Part shown: positions 1 to 6,008 of the stretch, in pieces
Layout of the letters: each line of letters opens with the position of its first letter
Numbering within the stretch: position 1 is the stretch's first letter
DNA from: an uncultured Kangiella sp.
GTDB lineage: Bacteria > Pseudomonadota > Gammaproteobacteria > Enterobacterales > DSM-103792
NCBI GenBank assembly: GCA_946481205.1
Contig: CAMLNB010000219.1
Location: 1 to 6,008 of the forward strand
Reading direction: 5' to 3'
DNA length: 6,008 nucleotides
Translations under genes and position numbers: made by a program
The notes under the pieces: model-generated
Seen by the model: only the letters and a program-made list of their open reading frames with translations
Told to the model about the DNA's origin: nothing
Databases searched by the model: none

Positions 1-356
1 GAAAACTCCAGCAACAAATGCACGCGTGATTCGCTCTCACCCGCTTCGCTGCGCAAACGATTCAGCACTTCATAATGACTGTCGTCCATCGCAATCAAAT
101 AGTGAAAGCGTTGGAAATCGTCAGGTTTGACTTTGCGTGCCCGCTGCTTGGACAGATCAACGCCACGAGCTTTGGCGATTTGCTGACTGCGCGGATCCGG
201 TGCCGAACCGACATGGGAGCTGCTGATACCGGCCGAGTCGATCAAGAATCGATGCGACAGTTGCCGTTGCTTGACCAAAGACTCGAACACACCTTGCGCA
301 GTGGGCGACCGGCAGATATTGCCGGTGCAGACAAACAGCACACCAATCCGTTCCAT
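1..356 (-). CDS. Low-molecular-weight protein-tyrosine phosphatase (3' end beyond window)
   Basis: This is a cytoplasmic phosphatase of the LMW-PTP (arsenate reductase-like) fold, which hydrolyses phosphotyrosine through a cysteinyl-phosphate intermediate. The first 118 residues are visible. The protein opens with MERIGVLFVCTGNICRSPT, the family's N-terminal strand plus P-loop C-X5-R-S, with nucleophile C10, R16 and S17. The second loop cysteine, C15, is also present. Further family features are DSAGISSSHVGSAPDPRS (about residues 39-56) and LIAMDDSHY (about 87-95). The catalytic Asp of the C-terminal DP motif lies beyond the left edge, so completeness cannot be judged. The ATG at 354-356 follows AGGGAGAG. 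The gene is last in the visible operon, 33 bases after kdsB. Homologues in this position are often called ptpA. Its substrate is unknown; bacterial relatives such as Wzb act on polysaccharide tyrosine kinases, but no kinase is in view. Confidence 0.95.
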   Translation of the reverse strand, partial: MERIGVLFVCTGNICRSPTAQGVFESLVKQRQLSHRFLIDSAGISSSHVGSAPDPRSQQIAKARGVDLSKQRARKVKPDDFQRFHYLIAMDDSHYEVLNRLRSEAGESESRVHLLLEF

Positions 357-362
357 CTTTCG

Positions 363-370
363 CTCTCCCT
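363..370 (-). promoter_or_regulatory. Ribosome binding site of the LMW-PTP gene
   Basis: The minus strand reads AGGGAGAG; its AGGGAG core ends 8 bases before the ATG at 354-356. It lies in the only gap of note (33 bases) between genes downstream of exbB. It supports independent initiation of the phosphatase gene and decides its start. No hairpin with a T-run is seen in this gap, so read-through from kdsB is expected. Confidence 0.7.
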
Positions 371-389
371 GCTCGAACCTCTGCGCGCG

Positions 390-1139
390 TTACGATGCCA
401 ACAGCTGACGCAGACGCTGCAGATCCTCCGCCGTATCGACGCCAGCCGGTGGCACTTCGCAGGCGAGCTCGACGTGAATCGCCGCGCCATTCCACAACGC
501 GCGCAGCTGCTCCAGTGACTCCAGCAGTTCGACCGGTGCTGGTGCCCAGCTGACAAACTGCTGCAAGAAATTGACGCGATAGGCGTAGATGCCGATATGG
601 CGCTGCCAGGGCGTCAGATCCGCTGGCACGGCCGGAAAATGTTTGCGCGAAAACGGAATACTGGCGCGCGAAAAATACAAGGCACGGCCCGTCTTGTCGG
701 CAACCACTTTCACCACACTCGGTTCAAACAGTTGCGCCGGGCCATCCAGCGGGCAACTCAGCGTTGCCATACCATAACTGGGCTGCGCTGCCAGATTGGC
801 AGCGACTTGATCGATGACACGTGGTGGAATCAGCGGCTCATCGCCTTGGACGTTGACAATGATCGTGTCAGGCGCCAAACCGAGCTTGCTTGCCGCTTCG
901 TTCAGGCGATCACTGCCGGACTCGTGTGTGACCGCCGTCATCACCACTTCGGCGCCGAAGCCGGCGACGACATCATAAATGCGCTGATCATCGGTCGCGA
1001 TGGCGATGCGAGCGGCGCCACTTTGCCGGGCGCGCTCATAAACGTGCTGAATCATCGGTTTGCCAGCGATATCGGCCAGCGGTTTTGCCGGCAAGCGGGT
1101 CGAGGCATAGCGCGCCGGAATGATAACGACAAAGCTCAT
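390..1139 (-). CDS. kdsB: 3-deoxy-manno-octulosonate cytidylyltransferase (CMP-Kdo synthetase)
   Basis: KdsB activates Kdo with CTP to give CMP-Kdo and pyrophosphate in the cytoplasm. CMP-Kdo is the donor that WaaA uses to glycosylate lipid IVA, so this gene works just after LpxK's product is made. The 249 residues match the usual length. Visible family motifs are the nucleotide-binding [15 protein letters not shown] (7-21), HESGSDR (72-78), NVQGDEP (96-102) with the metal-binding D100, YFSRASIPF (155-163), HIGIYAYR (181-188), LESLEQLR (206-213) and GVDTAEDL (233-240), whose D235 is the second metal-binding Asp. The ATG lies one base after the ycaR stop. A GGAAGAAG stretch inside the end of ycaR (1146-1153) can serve as its ribosome binding site. 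No defect is seen. A relative acting on the amino sugar Kdo8N is known in Shewanella; sequence reading alone cannot exclude that variant, but ordinary Kdo is far more likely. Confidence 0.98.
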   Translation of the reverse strand: MSFVVIIPARYASTRLPAKPLADIAGKPMIQHVYERARQSGAARIAIATDDQRIYDVVAGFGAEVVMTAVTHESGSDRLNEAASKLGLAPDTIIVNVQGDEPLIPPRVIDQVAANLAAQPSYGMATLSCPLDGPAQLFEPSVVKVVADKTGRALYFSRASIPFSRKHFPAVPADLTPWQRHIGIYAYRVNFLQQFVSWAPAPVELLESLEQLRALWNGAAIHVELACEVPPAGVDTAEDLQRLRQLLAS

Positions 1140-1140
1140 A

Positions 1141-1317
1141 TCAGACTTCTTCCGCCGTCAGTTGCCGCGCCTCGTCTTCGAGCATGACCGGAATACCATC
1201 ACGCACCGGAAACGCCAGTCGATCAAACTTGCAGACCAGTTCCTGCGCCGCTTTGCGGTACTCCAGTTTGCCCTTGCAGATCGGACAGGCCAGGATATCG
1301 AGCAAATGCTTATCCAT
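1141..1317 (-). CDS. ycaR: Small Trm112-family protein (YcaR-like, 58 aa)
   Basis: A short gene of 58 codons plus a TGA stop. The product starts [20 protein letters not shown] and contains [20 protein letters not shown] (residues 29-48), the hallmark of the Trm112/UPF0434 family represented by YcaR in E. coli. Three cysteines (C11, C14, C29) look like an incomplete zinc-ribbon; the E. coli protein as I recall it also has only three, so this is not a defect. Eukaryotic and archaeal Trm112 activates methyltransferases, but the role of the short bacterial form is not settled and I do not assign one. The start is well supported by AAGGAG six bases upstream. The gene overlaps the end of lpxK by eight bases (1310-1317) and ends one base before kdsB. 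The lpxK-ycaR-kdsB order is conserved in gammaproteobacteria. Confidence 0.95.
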   Translation of the reverse strand: MDKHLLDILACPICKGKLEYRKAAQELVCKFDRLAFPVRDGIPVMLEDEARQLTAEEV

Positions 1318-2326
1318 GTTTAACTCCTTGCCGCAGCGGCGCCAACAAGCGACTGAGCTGCGCAGAAAATTCTTCGTTCAGGACCGGTTGCACGGCAACC
1401 GCCCACCAATCCAGCGTTTCGTTATGCGGATTTGCCTGGCGCAGCAAATCCGCGCACTTGACCGCATCTTTCTCGGTCATCAACACGGGCGCATCCGTCC
1501 ACGGCAGATCCTCGCGCCGAAAGGCATGATGATCGGCAAACGCATGCGGCACAACCGCCAAGCCTGCGGTCTGCAGCGTGGCAAAAAAACGTGCCGGATT
1601 ACCAATACCGGCGACAGCATGCACGTGCTGACCCGCGAACGCTGACAAGGGCTGTTGCTCTGTCGGCTGGCGCAGCGAACGGCAACTCACCGGTTGCAAA
1701 CGCATTACATGCTCAGCCAAGCCGGGAATGAGCGCACCATTGGCAACGCGCAACGAGACGGTCGCCAGTCGCGCCGGCAATTCACGCAACGGTCCTGCTG
1801 GCAGCAGCCAGCCATTGCCAAGCTGCCGGATCGCGTCGATGACGACAATTTCAATATCGCGGCGCAGCGCGTAATGCTGCAAACCATCGTCACTGATGAC
1901 GATATCGCAACCCAATTCGCGCAGACGCGCGGCCGCACGAGCCCGCTGCGGATCAACCAGCACCGGTACCGCGCTTTTCTGCTTCAGCAGCAAAGGTTCG
2001 TCACCGACAACCGCCGGTGAACTATCGATGCCCACTTCACACGGATACCGCTCGGCCTTGCCGCCATAACCGCGGCTGACAATGCCGGGGCGCCAGCCTT
2101 CAGCGCGCAGGTACTCGGCCAGCCACAGCACCATCGGTGTTTTGCCGGCACCGCCTACCGTGATGTTGCCAACCACAATGACCGGAATGCCAGGATGACT
2201 GCTCGCAAACAACCGCCAGCGATAACAGCGTTGCCGCAAGGCAATCAGCGCTCGCATCAAGACATGCAAGGGCCATAGCAACGCCAGCTTACGGCGTGGC
2301 CCATACCATGCCGAGCTCAGGCTCAT
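1310..2326 (-). CDS. lpxK: Tetraacyldisaccharide 4'-kinase (lipid A 4'-kinase)
   Basis: LpxK transfers the gamma-phosphate of ATP to the 4' position of the tetraacyl disaccharide 1-phosphate, giving lipid IVA, at the cytoplasmic face of the inner membrane. The 338 residues are a normal length. The N-terminus has a hydrophobic, basic helix (about 11-37) expected to dock on the membrane. It is followed by the P-loop [12 protein letters not shown] (53-64, K62), the SRGYGG motif (84-89), VGDEP (107-111) whose D109 is the probable catalytic acid/base, and Walker B-like ISDDGLQH (144-151). The C-terminal half carries [12 protein letters not shown] (237-248), FADHHAF (263-269) and MTEKDAVK (283-290). 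All are family landmarks. The ATG overlaps the msbA stop as ATGA, and a GAAGGT stretch inside the msbA end is a modest ribosome binding site. The coupling fits LpxK acting on the pathway whose end product MsbA exports. Confidence 0.98.
   Translation of the reverse strand: MSLSSAWYGPRRKLALLWPLHVLMRALIALRQRCYRWRLFASSHPGIPVIVVGNITVGGAGKTPMVLWLAEYLRAEGWRPGIVSRGYGGKAERYPCEVGIDSSPAVVGDEPLLLKQKSAVPVLVDPQRARAAARLRELGCDIVISDDGLQHYALRRDIEIVVIDAIRQLGNGWLLPAGPLRELPARLATVSLRVANGALIPGLAEHVMRLQPVSCRSLRQPTEQQPLSAFAGQHVHAVAGIGNPARFFATLQTAGLAVVPHAFADHHAFRREDLPWTDAPVLMTEKDAVKCADLLRQANPHNETLDWWAVAVQPVLNEEFSAQLSRLLAPLRQGVKHG
1324..1329 (-). promoter_or_regulatory. Strong ribosome binding site of ycaR inside lpxK
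   Basis: The minus strand reads AAGGAG followed by six bases and the ATG at 1315-1317. This is the best Shine-Dalgarno match among the internal genes of the operon. It lies within the last codons of lpxK and fixes the start of this very short gene, suggesting high or independent translation of ycaR. Confidence 0.8.
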
Positions 2327-4083
2327 GCATCCGGACCTTCGCGGAATTGGCTGGCGTGCAGCTTGGCGTACTCGCCGCGCAGCGCAAGCAGCTCGCGGTG
2401 TGAGCCCTGCTCGACAATGCGGCCATGATCCAGCACCAGAATGCAGTCGGCTTTTTCAATCGTTGATAGCCGGTGCGCAATGACGATGGTCGTGCGGTTC
2501 TGCATCAGTTGCTCCAGCGCATGCTGGATCTGCCGTTCGGATTCGTTATCGAGTGCCGACGTCGCTTCGTCGAGCACCAGAATCGGCGCATTTTTCAGCA
2601 ACGCACGCGCAATCGCCAGCCGCTGGCGTTGACCGCCGGAAAGATTGACGCCGTTGTCGCCGACCGGAGTGTCCAGCCCCTGTGGCAAGGCGGCGATAAA
2701 CTCCCAGGCGTTGGCCAGCTTGGCGGCCTGCATGATGGTTTCATCGCTGGCGCCTTTCATGTCGCCGTAAGCGATGTTGTTACGCACCGAATCATTGAAC
2801 AAAGTGACTTGCTGCGACACCAGCGCAAACTGGCGCCGGTAATCGGTCAACAAGAAGCTGTCGATCGGTTCGCCATCCAACAGAATCTGACCGGCACTCG
2901 GTGCATAGAAACGCAACAACAAACTGGTCAGGGTCGATTTGCCGCTACCAGAACGCCCCACCAGCGCAACCGTTTTGCCAGCCGGGACTTCGAAATTGAT
3001 TTCCTTCAACACTTCGCCGTTCTTGCCCGGGTAGGCAAAGCGAAGGTTGTCGAAACGCAAAGCACCTTGTGCACGAGTCAGCTCGCGCTTGCCCTCATCT
3101 TGCTCGTTGGGCAGGTCCAGCATTTCAAAGACGCTTTGCGCGGCTGCGATGCCCTGCGCCAGAATCGAGTTGACCTGACTCAAGACTTTCAATGGTTTCT
3201 GGATGGCGATCATGGCCGACACTGCCGCAACAAACGCGCCAGCGGTCAACTTGCCCGAAGTCAGCAAGCCAGACGAAACCCAGAATACGCCTGCCAGTGC
3301 AAAACCGGCGATCAAGTAGACCAGGTTCTGACTCAGTGATTTGGTCACGATCATTTTGAGCAGATAACGGCGATTGCCATCCGAGGCTTTGTAAAACGCC
3401 TTGCTCTCCTGCTCCTGACCGCCGAAGGTTTTGACCGTGCGGATGCCCTGCACCATCTGCGTGCTGACTTGGGTGACTTCACCCATTGCGGTTTGCAGGC
3501 CGCGTGAAATGCGTTTGAAGCGTTTGGATGACGCGCGCAGCACCCAGGCAATCAGCGGTCCGCCGACAAAGAACAGCGCACCGAGCTCCCAGCTGCTATA
3601 GAACACCACGCCGATCAAAAAGATCAGGGTGGCGCCTTCTCGTGCAACGTCCTTGATGGCTTCGGTCGCCGCCGTGCCGACACGATCGGTGTTGTAGGTG
3701 ATGGTAGAGATCAGCTGACCGGTTTGCCGTTCATCAAAGAACCGCGCCGGCATCAGCAGGTACTTGTCGAACACATCCTGCCGCAGATCCTGAATGACGC
3801 TACGGCCGACCAGGCCCATGCAGTAATCGGAAACAAAACCGAATATCGTCCGCAGCACAATGAAGAACAGAATGTAGTACGGCAGTTTGCTGAGGAACTC
3901 TGCGTCTTTCTTAACAAAGCCCTCATCTACCACCGGTTGCAAGGCCCGAATCAATTGGCTGTCAACGGCGGCAAACAAGGTATTGGCCAGAATACCGACA
4001 GCAAAAATCCACAGGTACGGCCGCACATACTTCAGCAGCCGTTTGTAGACCTGCCAGGAACTGGTGATGGGCTGGGGTGACAT
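2323..4083 (-). CDS. msbA: Lipid A export ABC transporter, ATP-binding/permease protein
   Basis: MsbA is a homodimeric ABC exporter half-transporter that flips lipid A-core from the inner to the outer leaflet of the inner membrane, using ATP. The 586 residues comprise a six-helix transmembrane domain (about 20-315) and a nucleotide-binding domain (about 342-582). The latter shows Walker A GRSGSGKST (376-384, K382), Q-loop LVSQQ (421-425), signature LSGGQ (481-485), Walker B ILVLDE (501-506) with catalytic E506, D-loop SALD (509-512) and switch H537. These positions coincide with those I recall for E. coli MsbA (K382, E506, H537), so the two align almost without gaps. The segment MPARFFDERQTGQLIS (111-126) is typical of the first intracellular coupling region. 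The ATG shares its A with the exbD stop (TAATG) and has only a weak Shine-Dalgarno, suggesting coupled translation. No key residue is missing. Confidence 0.98.
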   Translation of the reverse strand: MSPQPITSSWQVYKRLLKYVRPYLWIFAVGILANTLFAAVDSQLIRALQPVVDEGFVKKDAEFLSKLPYYILFFIVLRTIFGFVSDYCMGLVGRSVIQDLRQDVFDKYLLMPARFFDERQTGQLISTITYNTDRVGTAATEAIKDVAREGATLIFLIGVVFYSSWELGALFFVGGPLIAWVLRASSKRFKRISRGLQTAMGEVTQVSTQMVQGIRTVKTFGGQEQESKAFYKASDGNRRYLLKMIVTKSLSQNLVYLIAGFALAGVFWVSSGLLTSGKLTAGAFVAAVSAMIAIQKPLKVLSQVNSILAQGIAAAQSVFEMLDLPNEQDEGKRELTRAQGALRFDNLRFAYPGKNGEVLKEINFEVPAGKTVALVGRSGSGKSTLTSLLLRFYAPSAGQILLDGEPIDSFLLTDYRRQFALVSQQVTLFNDSVRNNIAYGDMKGASDETIMQAAKLANAWEFIAALPQGLDTPVGDNGVNLSGGQRQRLAIARALLKNAPILVLDEATSALDNESERQIQHALEQLMQNRTTIVIAHRLSTIEKADCILVLDHGRIVEQGSHRELLALRGEYAKLHASQFREGPDA

Positions 4084-4514
4084 TATTTTTCCGCTGGCGA
4101 TTGCGCAGCCATGGTCAGCTTGTGAAAGCCGAGTTGACCAGCAGCGTCCATCGCCGTGGCAACAGCTTGGTATGGCGCTTTGCCATCCGCGCTGATCACC
4201 ATCGGCAATTCCGTATTGCCTTGCGAGGCTTCTTGCAGCGCAGCTTTCAGCGTTGCCAATTGATTGTTGACCAGCGGTTGGGCATTCACAAACAGATTGC
4301 CGGCCGCATCGACCGTAATCTCGACCAATTCCATCTGCGCATCAAGCTCGGTAGCACTGCCACCGGCTTCCGGCAGATTGACCTGCATTTGGGTATCGCG
4401 GTTGAAACGCGTCGACACCATGAAAAAAATGATCAAGGTCAGGATGACATCGATCAGCGGCGTCAGGTTGATGTTCAGATCTTCGCGGCCGTGTCGGCGA
4501 CGTTCGAGCAGCAT
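4083..4514 (-). CDS. exbD: ExbD/TolR-family biopolymer transport protein
   Basis: This is the ExbD/TolR-type subunit of a proton-driven inner-membrane motor, 143 residues with an ordinary layout. A short basic cytoplasmic N-terminus (RRRHGRED, 5-12) leads into a single transmembrane helix, about 17-34, that begins NINLTPLIDVILTL. D22 in this helix is the conserved proton-carrying aspartate (D25 in E. coli ExbD). After it comes the periplasmic VNLPEAG motif (45-51) and a periplasmic domain with ITVDAAGNLFVN (66-77), which fits the ExbD fold. It pairs with the ExbB upstream, the two genes sharing one base in TGATG. The start has almost no Shine-Dalgarno, so translation probably depends on exbB. 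The partner it energises cannot be told: no TonB, TolA or receptor gene is in the window. Its fixed place before msbA suggests a housekeeping envelope role, but that is inference. Confidence 0.94.
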   Translation of the reverse strand: MLLERRRHGREDLNINLTPLIDVILTLIIFFMVSTRFNRDTQMQVNLPEAGGSATELDAQMELVEITVDAAGNLFVNAQPLVNNQLATLKAALQEASQGNTELPMVISADGKAPYQAVATAMDAAGQLGFHKLTMAAQSPAEK

Positions 4515-5167
4515 CAGCGTTTACCGTTTTGGTTGCTACCCTGCTCGCCAGCCGCTTCCGGGAACGACGACGGGAACAGCGCCTCGACCATTTTGGTCGC
4601 TTCGGCTTCCATCTGGCAGACCAGTTCGTCAACGCGTCGGTGCAGCCAGCGATACAAGAAGGTGGCCGGAATTGCGACGAACAAACCCGCGGCAGTCGTG
4701 ATCAAGGCTTCGGCAATACCACCGGCAAGCGCGCTCGGGTCACCCATGCCGCTGGCATTGGCAGCAAAGAACATTTTGATCATGCCGAGCACCGTACCGA
4801 GCAGACCCAGCAGCGGTGCGACCATCGCAATGGTGCCGAGCGTGTTCATGAACCGCTCCATCTCGATCACGACCCGACGGCCGGCTTCCGAGATGTTTTG
4901 CTTGACCACATCGCGGCCCTGGCTGTGCACCGCATAACCGGCAGCCAGCAGTTCACCAAGCGGCGAACTGGCGCGCAATTCTTTCATCCGCTCACGAGTC
5001 AGCTCGCCTTTGCGGATCCAGGTCCAGACCTGGCCAACCAGATTTTTTGGCACCACACGCGAGGCGCGCAGAGCCCAGAACCGCTCGATGCTGATGCCCA
5101 AGGCCGCAATCGAACACAACAACAGCGGGTACATGACCCAACCACCAGCGGAGAACAGCTGTAGCAC
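4514..5167 (-). CDS. exbB: ExbB/TolQ/MotA-family proton channel protein
   Basis: ExbB-type subunit, which forms the pentameric stator around ExbD in the inner membrane and conducts protons. It has 217 residues. Three transmembrane segments can be seen at about 9-28, 110-134 and 150-172. The family motifs are APLLGLLGTVLGMIKMF (117-133) and GGIAEALITTAAGLFVAIPA (149-168). The large cytoplasmic loop (about 30-105) has the usual length. The C-terminal tail (about 198-217) is short and polar. The start is GTG at 5165-5167, eight bases after AGGGG. It is the first possible start after an in-frame stop at 5186-5188. The next in-frame ATG (codon 12) would cut into the first membrane segment. The gene is first in the tightly packed run, 94 bases after comEC, and overlaps exbD by one base. 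TolQ is the main alternative name, but no tol-pal genes are nearby. Confidence 0.94.
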   Translation of the reverse strand: MLQLFSAGGWVMYPLLLCSIAALGISIERFWALRASRVVPKNLVGQVWTWIRKGELTRERMKELRASSPLGELLAAGYAVHSQGRDVVKQNISEAGRRVVIEMERFMNTLGTIAMVAPLLGLLGTVLGMIKMFFAANASGMGDPSALAGGIAEALITTAAGLFVAIPATFLYRWLHRRVDELVCQMEAEATKMVEALFPSSFPEAAGEQGSNQNGKR

Positions 5168-5175
5168 GCGAAAAT

Positions 5176-5180
5176 CCCCT
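5176..5180 (-). promoter_or_regulatory. Ribosome binding site deciding the GTG start of exbB
   Basis: The minus strand reads AGGGG, eight bases before the GTG at 5165-5167. It supports the rarer GTG start over the ATG at codon 12, which has no comparable site at a suitable distance. Confidence 0.65.
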
Positions 5181-5208
5181 GAGTTTCAAGCCCTTACAAA
5201 GCGGCGCC

Positions 5209-5217
5209 ACTCTAACA
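5209..5217 (-). promoter_or_regulatory. Candidate extended -10 promoter of the exbB operon
   Basis: In the comEC-exbB gap the minus strand reads TGTTAGAGT, a TGn extension joined to the -10-like hexamer TAGAGT (4 of 6 matches to TATAAT). No convincing -35 box sits 16-18 bases upstream, so recognition would rest on the extended -10. Transcription would start near 5202, leaving a leader of about 35 bases that holds the AGGGG site. The bases after the hexamer (GGCGCC) make a GC-rich discriminator, a trait associated with stringent control. This is the only sizeable gap in the visible run and so the natural place for a promoter, but the match is moderate. Confidence 0.4.
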
Positions 5218-5261
5218 CACTGACCGTGGCGACGGGCAGTCATGGCCGCTTTGGCCGGCAG

Positions 5262-6008
5262 TCAATGCTCGGTCAGTGAACGGCGCCACAAACGCACTGG
5301 CGCCCGCGCTTGGCGATACCGACTGAGCGTCGGCTCGGCCAGATCCAGCTGCAGGGCGCCGGACTCGACCGTGCTCAAAATCTGCACACCCCGATCAAGG
5401 TAACGCTGCACCACTTCCGGGCGCGGATGCCGATGCGGATTGCGGTAACCGGCGCTGACCAACACGAGCTTCGGTGCAACCGCGTCAATGAACGCCGGCG
5501 ACGACGAGCCGGCACTGCCGTGGTGCGGCATCAGCAATACGTCGGCGCGCAAGGCTGCGGCATCACGACTGAGCAACGCCGCCTCCACTTCCGCCGAAAT
5601 ATCGCCGGTCAGCAGAATGCGCTGCCCGGCCATCTCCACACGCAAGACGCAGGAGCGATCATTGGCCTCCCTGGCCGCCGCATCTGACACGGGGTGCAGC
5701 ACGTGTACCCGCATGTCCCCCGTCGCCGCTGATTGGCCCATCAGGCATGGCGACAGATTGATCCCAGCCACCGGCTCACCGCCCCAGACGGTTTTGGCCG
5801 GTATGGCAGCCAGCAAAGCCGGCGCACCGCCGGCGTGATCATTGTCGGCATGGCTCAACCAAAGCTGGTCGATCCGCTGCCAGCCAGCCGCTTTTAGTGC
5901 CGGCACCACCACCTGTTCGCCGGCATCGAAACGCTCGGCCTTGGGCCCGGTGTCATAAACCAGCACCGCATCGCGCGTCTCCAGCAAAACCGCCGTACCT
6001 TGACCAAC
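5262..6008 (-). CDS. comEC: ComEC/Rec2 DNA uptake channel protein, C-terminal part (5' end beyond window)
   Basis: ComEC forms the inner-membrane channel that brings single-stranded DNA into the cytoplasm during natural transformation. Only the last 248 codons are visible, covering the C-terminal metallo-beta-lactamase-like domain; the membrane part lies beyond the right edge. The fragment starts VGQGTAVLLET, the end of the DVGQG motif, so the frame is open to the edge and the TTG at 5985-5987 is not the real start. Then come VYDTG (17-21), the metal-binding-type LSHADNDHAGG (51-61), ANDRSCVL (115-122), LLTGDIS (132-138), LLMPHHGS (158-165) and VSAGYRNPHRHP (184-195). These are the ordered landmarks of ComEC homologues. 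The candidate metal ligands H53, D55, D57, H58 and H162 are kept, so the domain looks intact, perhaps a nuclease for the non-transported strand. Presence of comEC alone does not show that the organism is competent. The gene ends in TGA, and no clear terminator follows. Confidence 0.95.
   Translation of the reverse strand, partial: VGQGTAVLLETRDAVLVYDTGPKAERFDAGEQVVVPALKAAGWQRIDQLWLSHADNDHAGGAPALLAAIPAKTVWGGEPVAGINLSPCLMGQSAATGDMRVHVLHPVSDAAAREANDRSCVLRVEMAGQRILLTGDISAEVEAALLSRDAAALRADVLLMPHHGSAGSSSPAFIDAVAPKLVLVSAGYRNPHRHPRPEVVQRYLDRGVQILSTVESGALQLDLAEPTLSRYRQARAPVRLWRRSLTEH

Noticed and set aside
597..1187. Plus-strand open frame (196 codons) opposite kdsB
   Set aside because: It mirrors kdsB, which has every family motif in the right order. 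The plus-strand product has no recognisable fold or convincing start.
2473..3339. Long plus-strand open frame (288 codons) opposite msbA
   Set aside because: It lies wholly within the well-supported msbA gene, has no recognisable domain, and its Gln/Arg/His-rich composition is typical of the antisense of a GC-rich coding region.
4077..4937. Long plus-strand open frame (286 codons) opposite exbD and exbB
   Set aside because: It is antisense to two genes with clear membrane motifs and all key residues. The translation shows no family feature and spans a gene junction, as shadows do.
5239..5256. Rho-independent terminator after comEC
   Set aside because: The GGCC/GGCC inverted repeat gives only about four pairs and no T-run follows on the minus strand.
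5985..5987. TTG as the start of a separate small metallo-beta-lactamase protein
   Set aside because: The frame continues upstream to the window edge and the preceding residues VGQGTAV complete the ComEC motif, so this is an internal codon.
1..6008. Mobile element, CRISPR array, tRNA, phage or defence system
   Set aside because: No transposase or integrase motif, long terminal repeat, regularly spaced repeat or tRNA-like fold was seen. Housekeeping genes fill nearly the entire window and composition looks even.

Overview
The window comes from a gammaproteobacterium, or a close relative, with a Gram-negative outer membrane. It encodes lipid A and Kdo synthesis (LpxK, KdsB), the lipid A flippase MsbA and an ExbB/ExbD motor. 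The order comEC - exbB - exbD - msbA - lpxK - ycaR - kdsB - LMW-PTP resembles the chromosomal cluster I recall from Pseudomonas and related gammaproteobacteria. The base composition is moderately GC-rich and looks even throughout. No species can be named from the sequence alone.

All eight genes lie on the minus strand, so they are transcribed from high to low coordinates. At the right edge is the 3' part of comEC (DNA uptake channel), which contains the metallo-beta-lactamase-like domain. A 94-base gap follows, with a plausible extended -10 promoter and a good Shine-Dalgarno site in front of a GTG-started exbB. From there the genes are packed very tightly. exbB/exbD share one base (TGATG), exbD/msbA share one base (TAATG), msbA/lpxK share four (ATGA) and lpxK/ycaR share eight. 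ycaR and kdsB are one base apart. Only the last gene, a low-molecular-weight tyrosine phosphatase, is set off, by 33 bases with its own Shine-Dalgarno site. It runs off the left edge.

The core of the operon is envelope biogenesis. LpxK phosphorylates the lipid A disaccharide to make lipid IVA. KdsB activates Kdo as CMP-Kdo, the donor for the next step (WaaA, not in the window). MsbA flips the finished lipid A-core across the inner membrane. ExbB/ExbD form a proton-driven inner-membrane motor whose partner is not in the window. YcaR is a 58-residue Trm112-family protein. The phosphatase may act in tyrosine-phosphate signalling or polysaccharide control.

This is a conserved housekeeping region. 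I found no mobile element, CRISPR array, RNA gene, broken gene or sign of recent transfer, and no convincing new system. The points worth a second look are the overlap architecture, the single candidate promoter, and the pairing of a motor complex and a phosphatase with lipid A genes.
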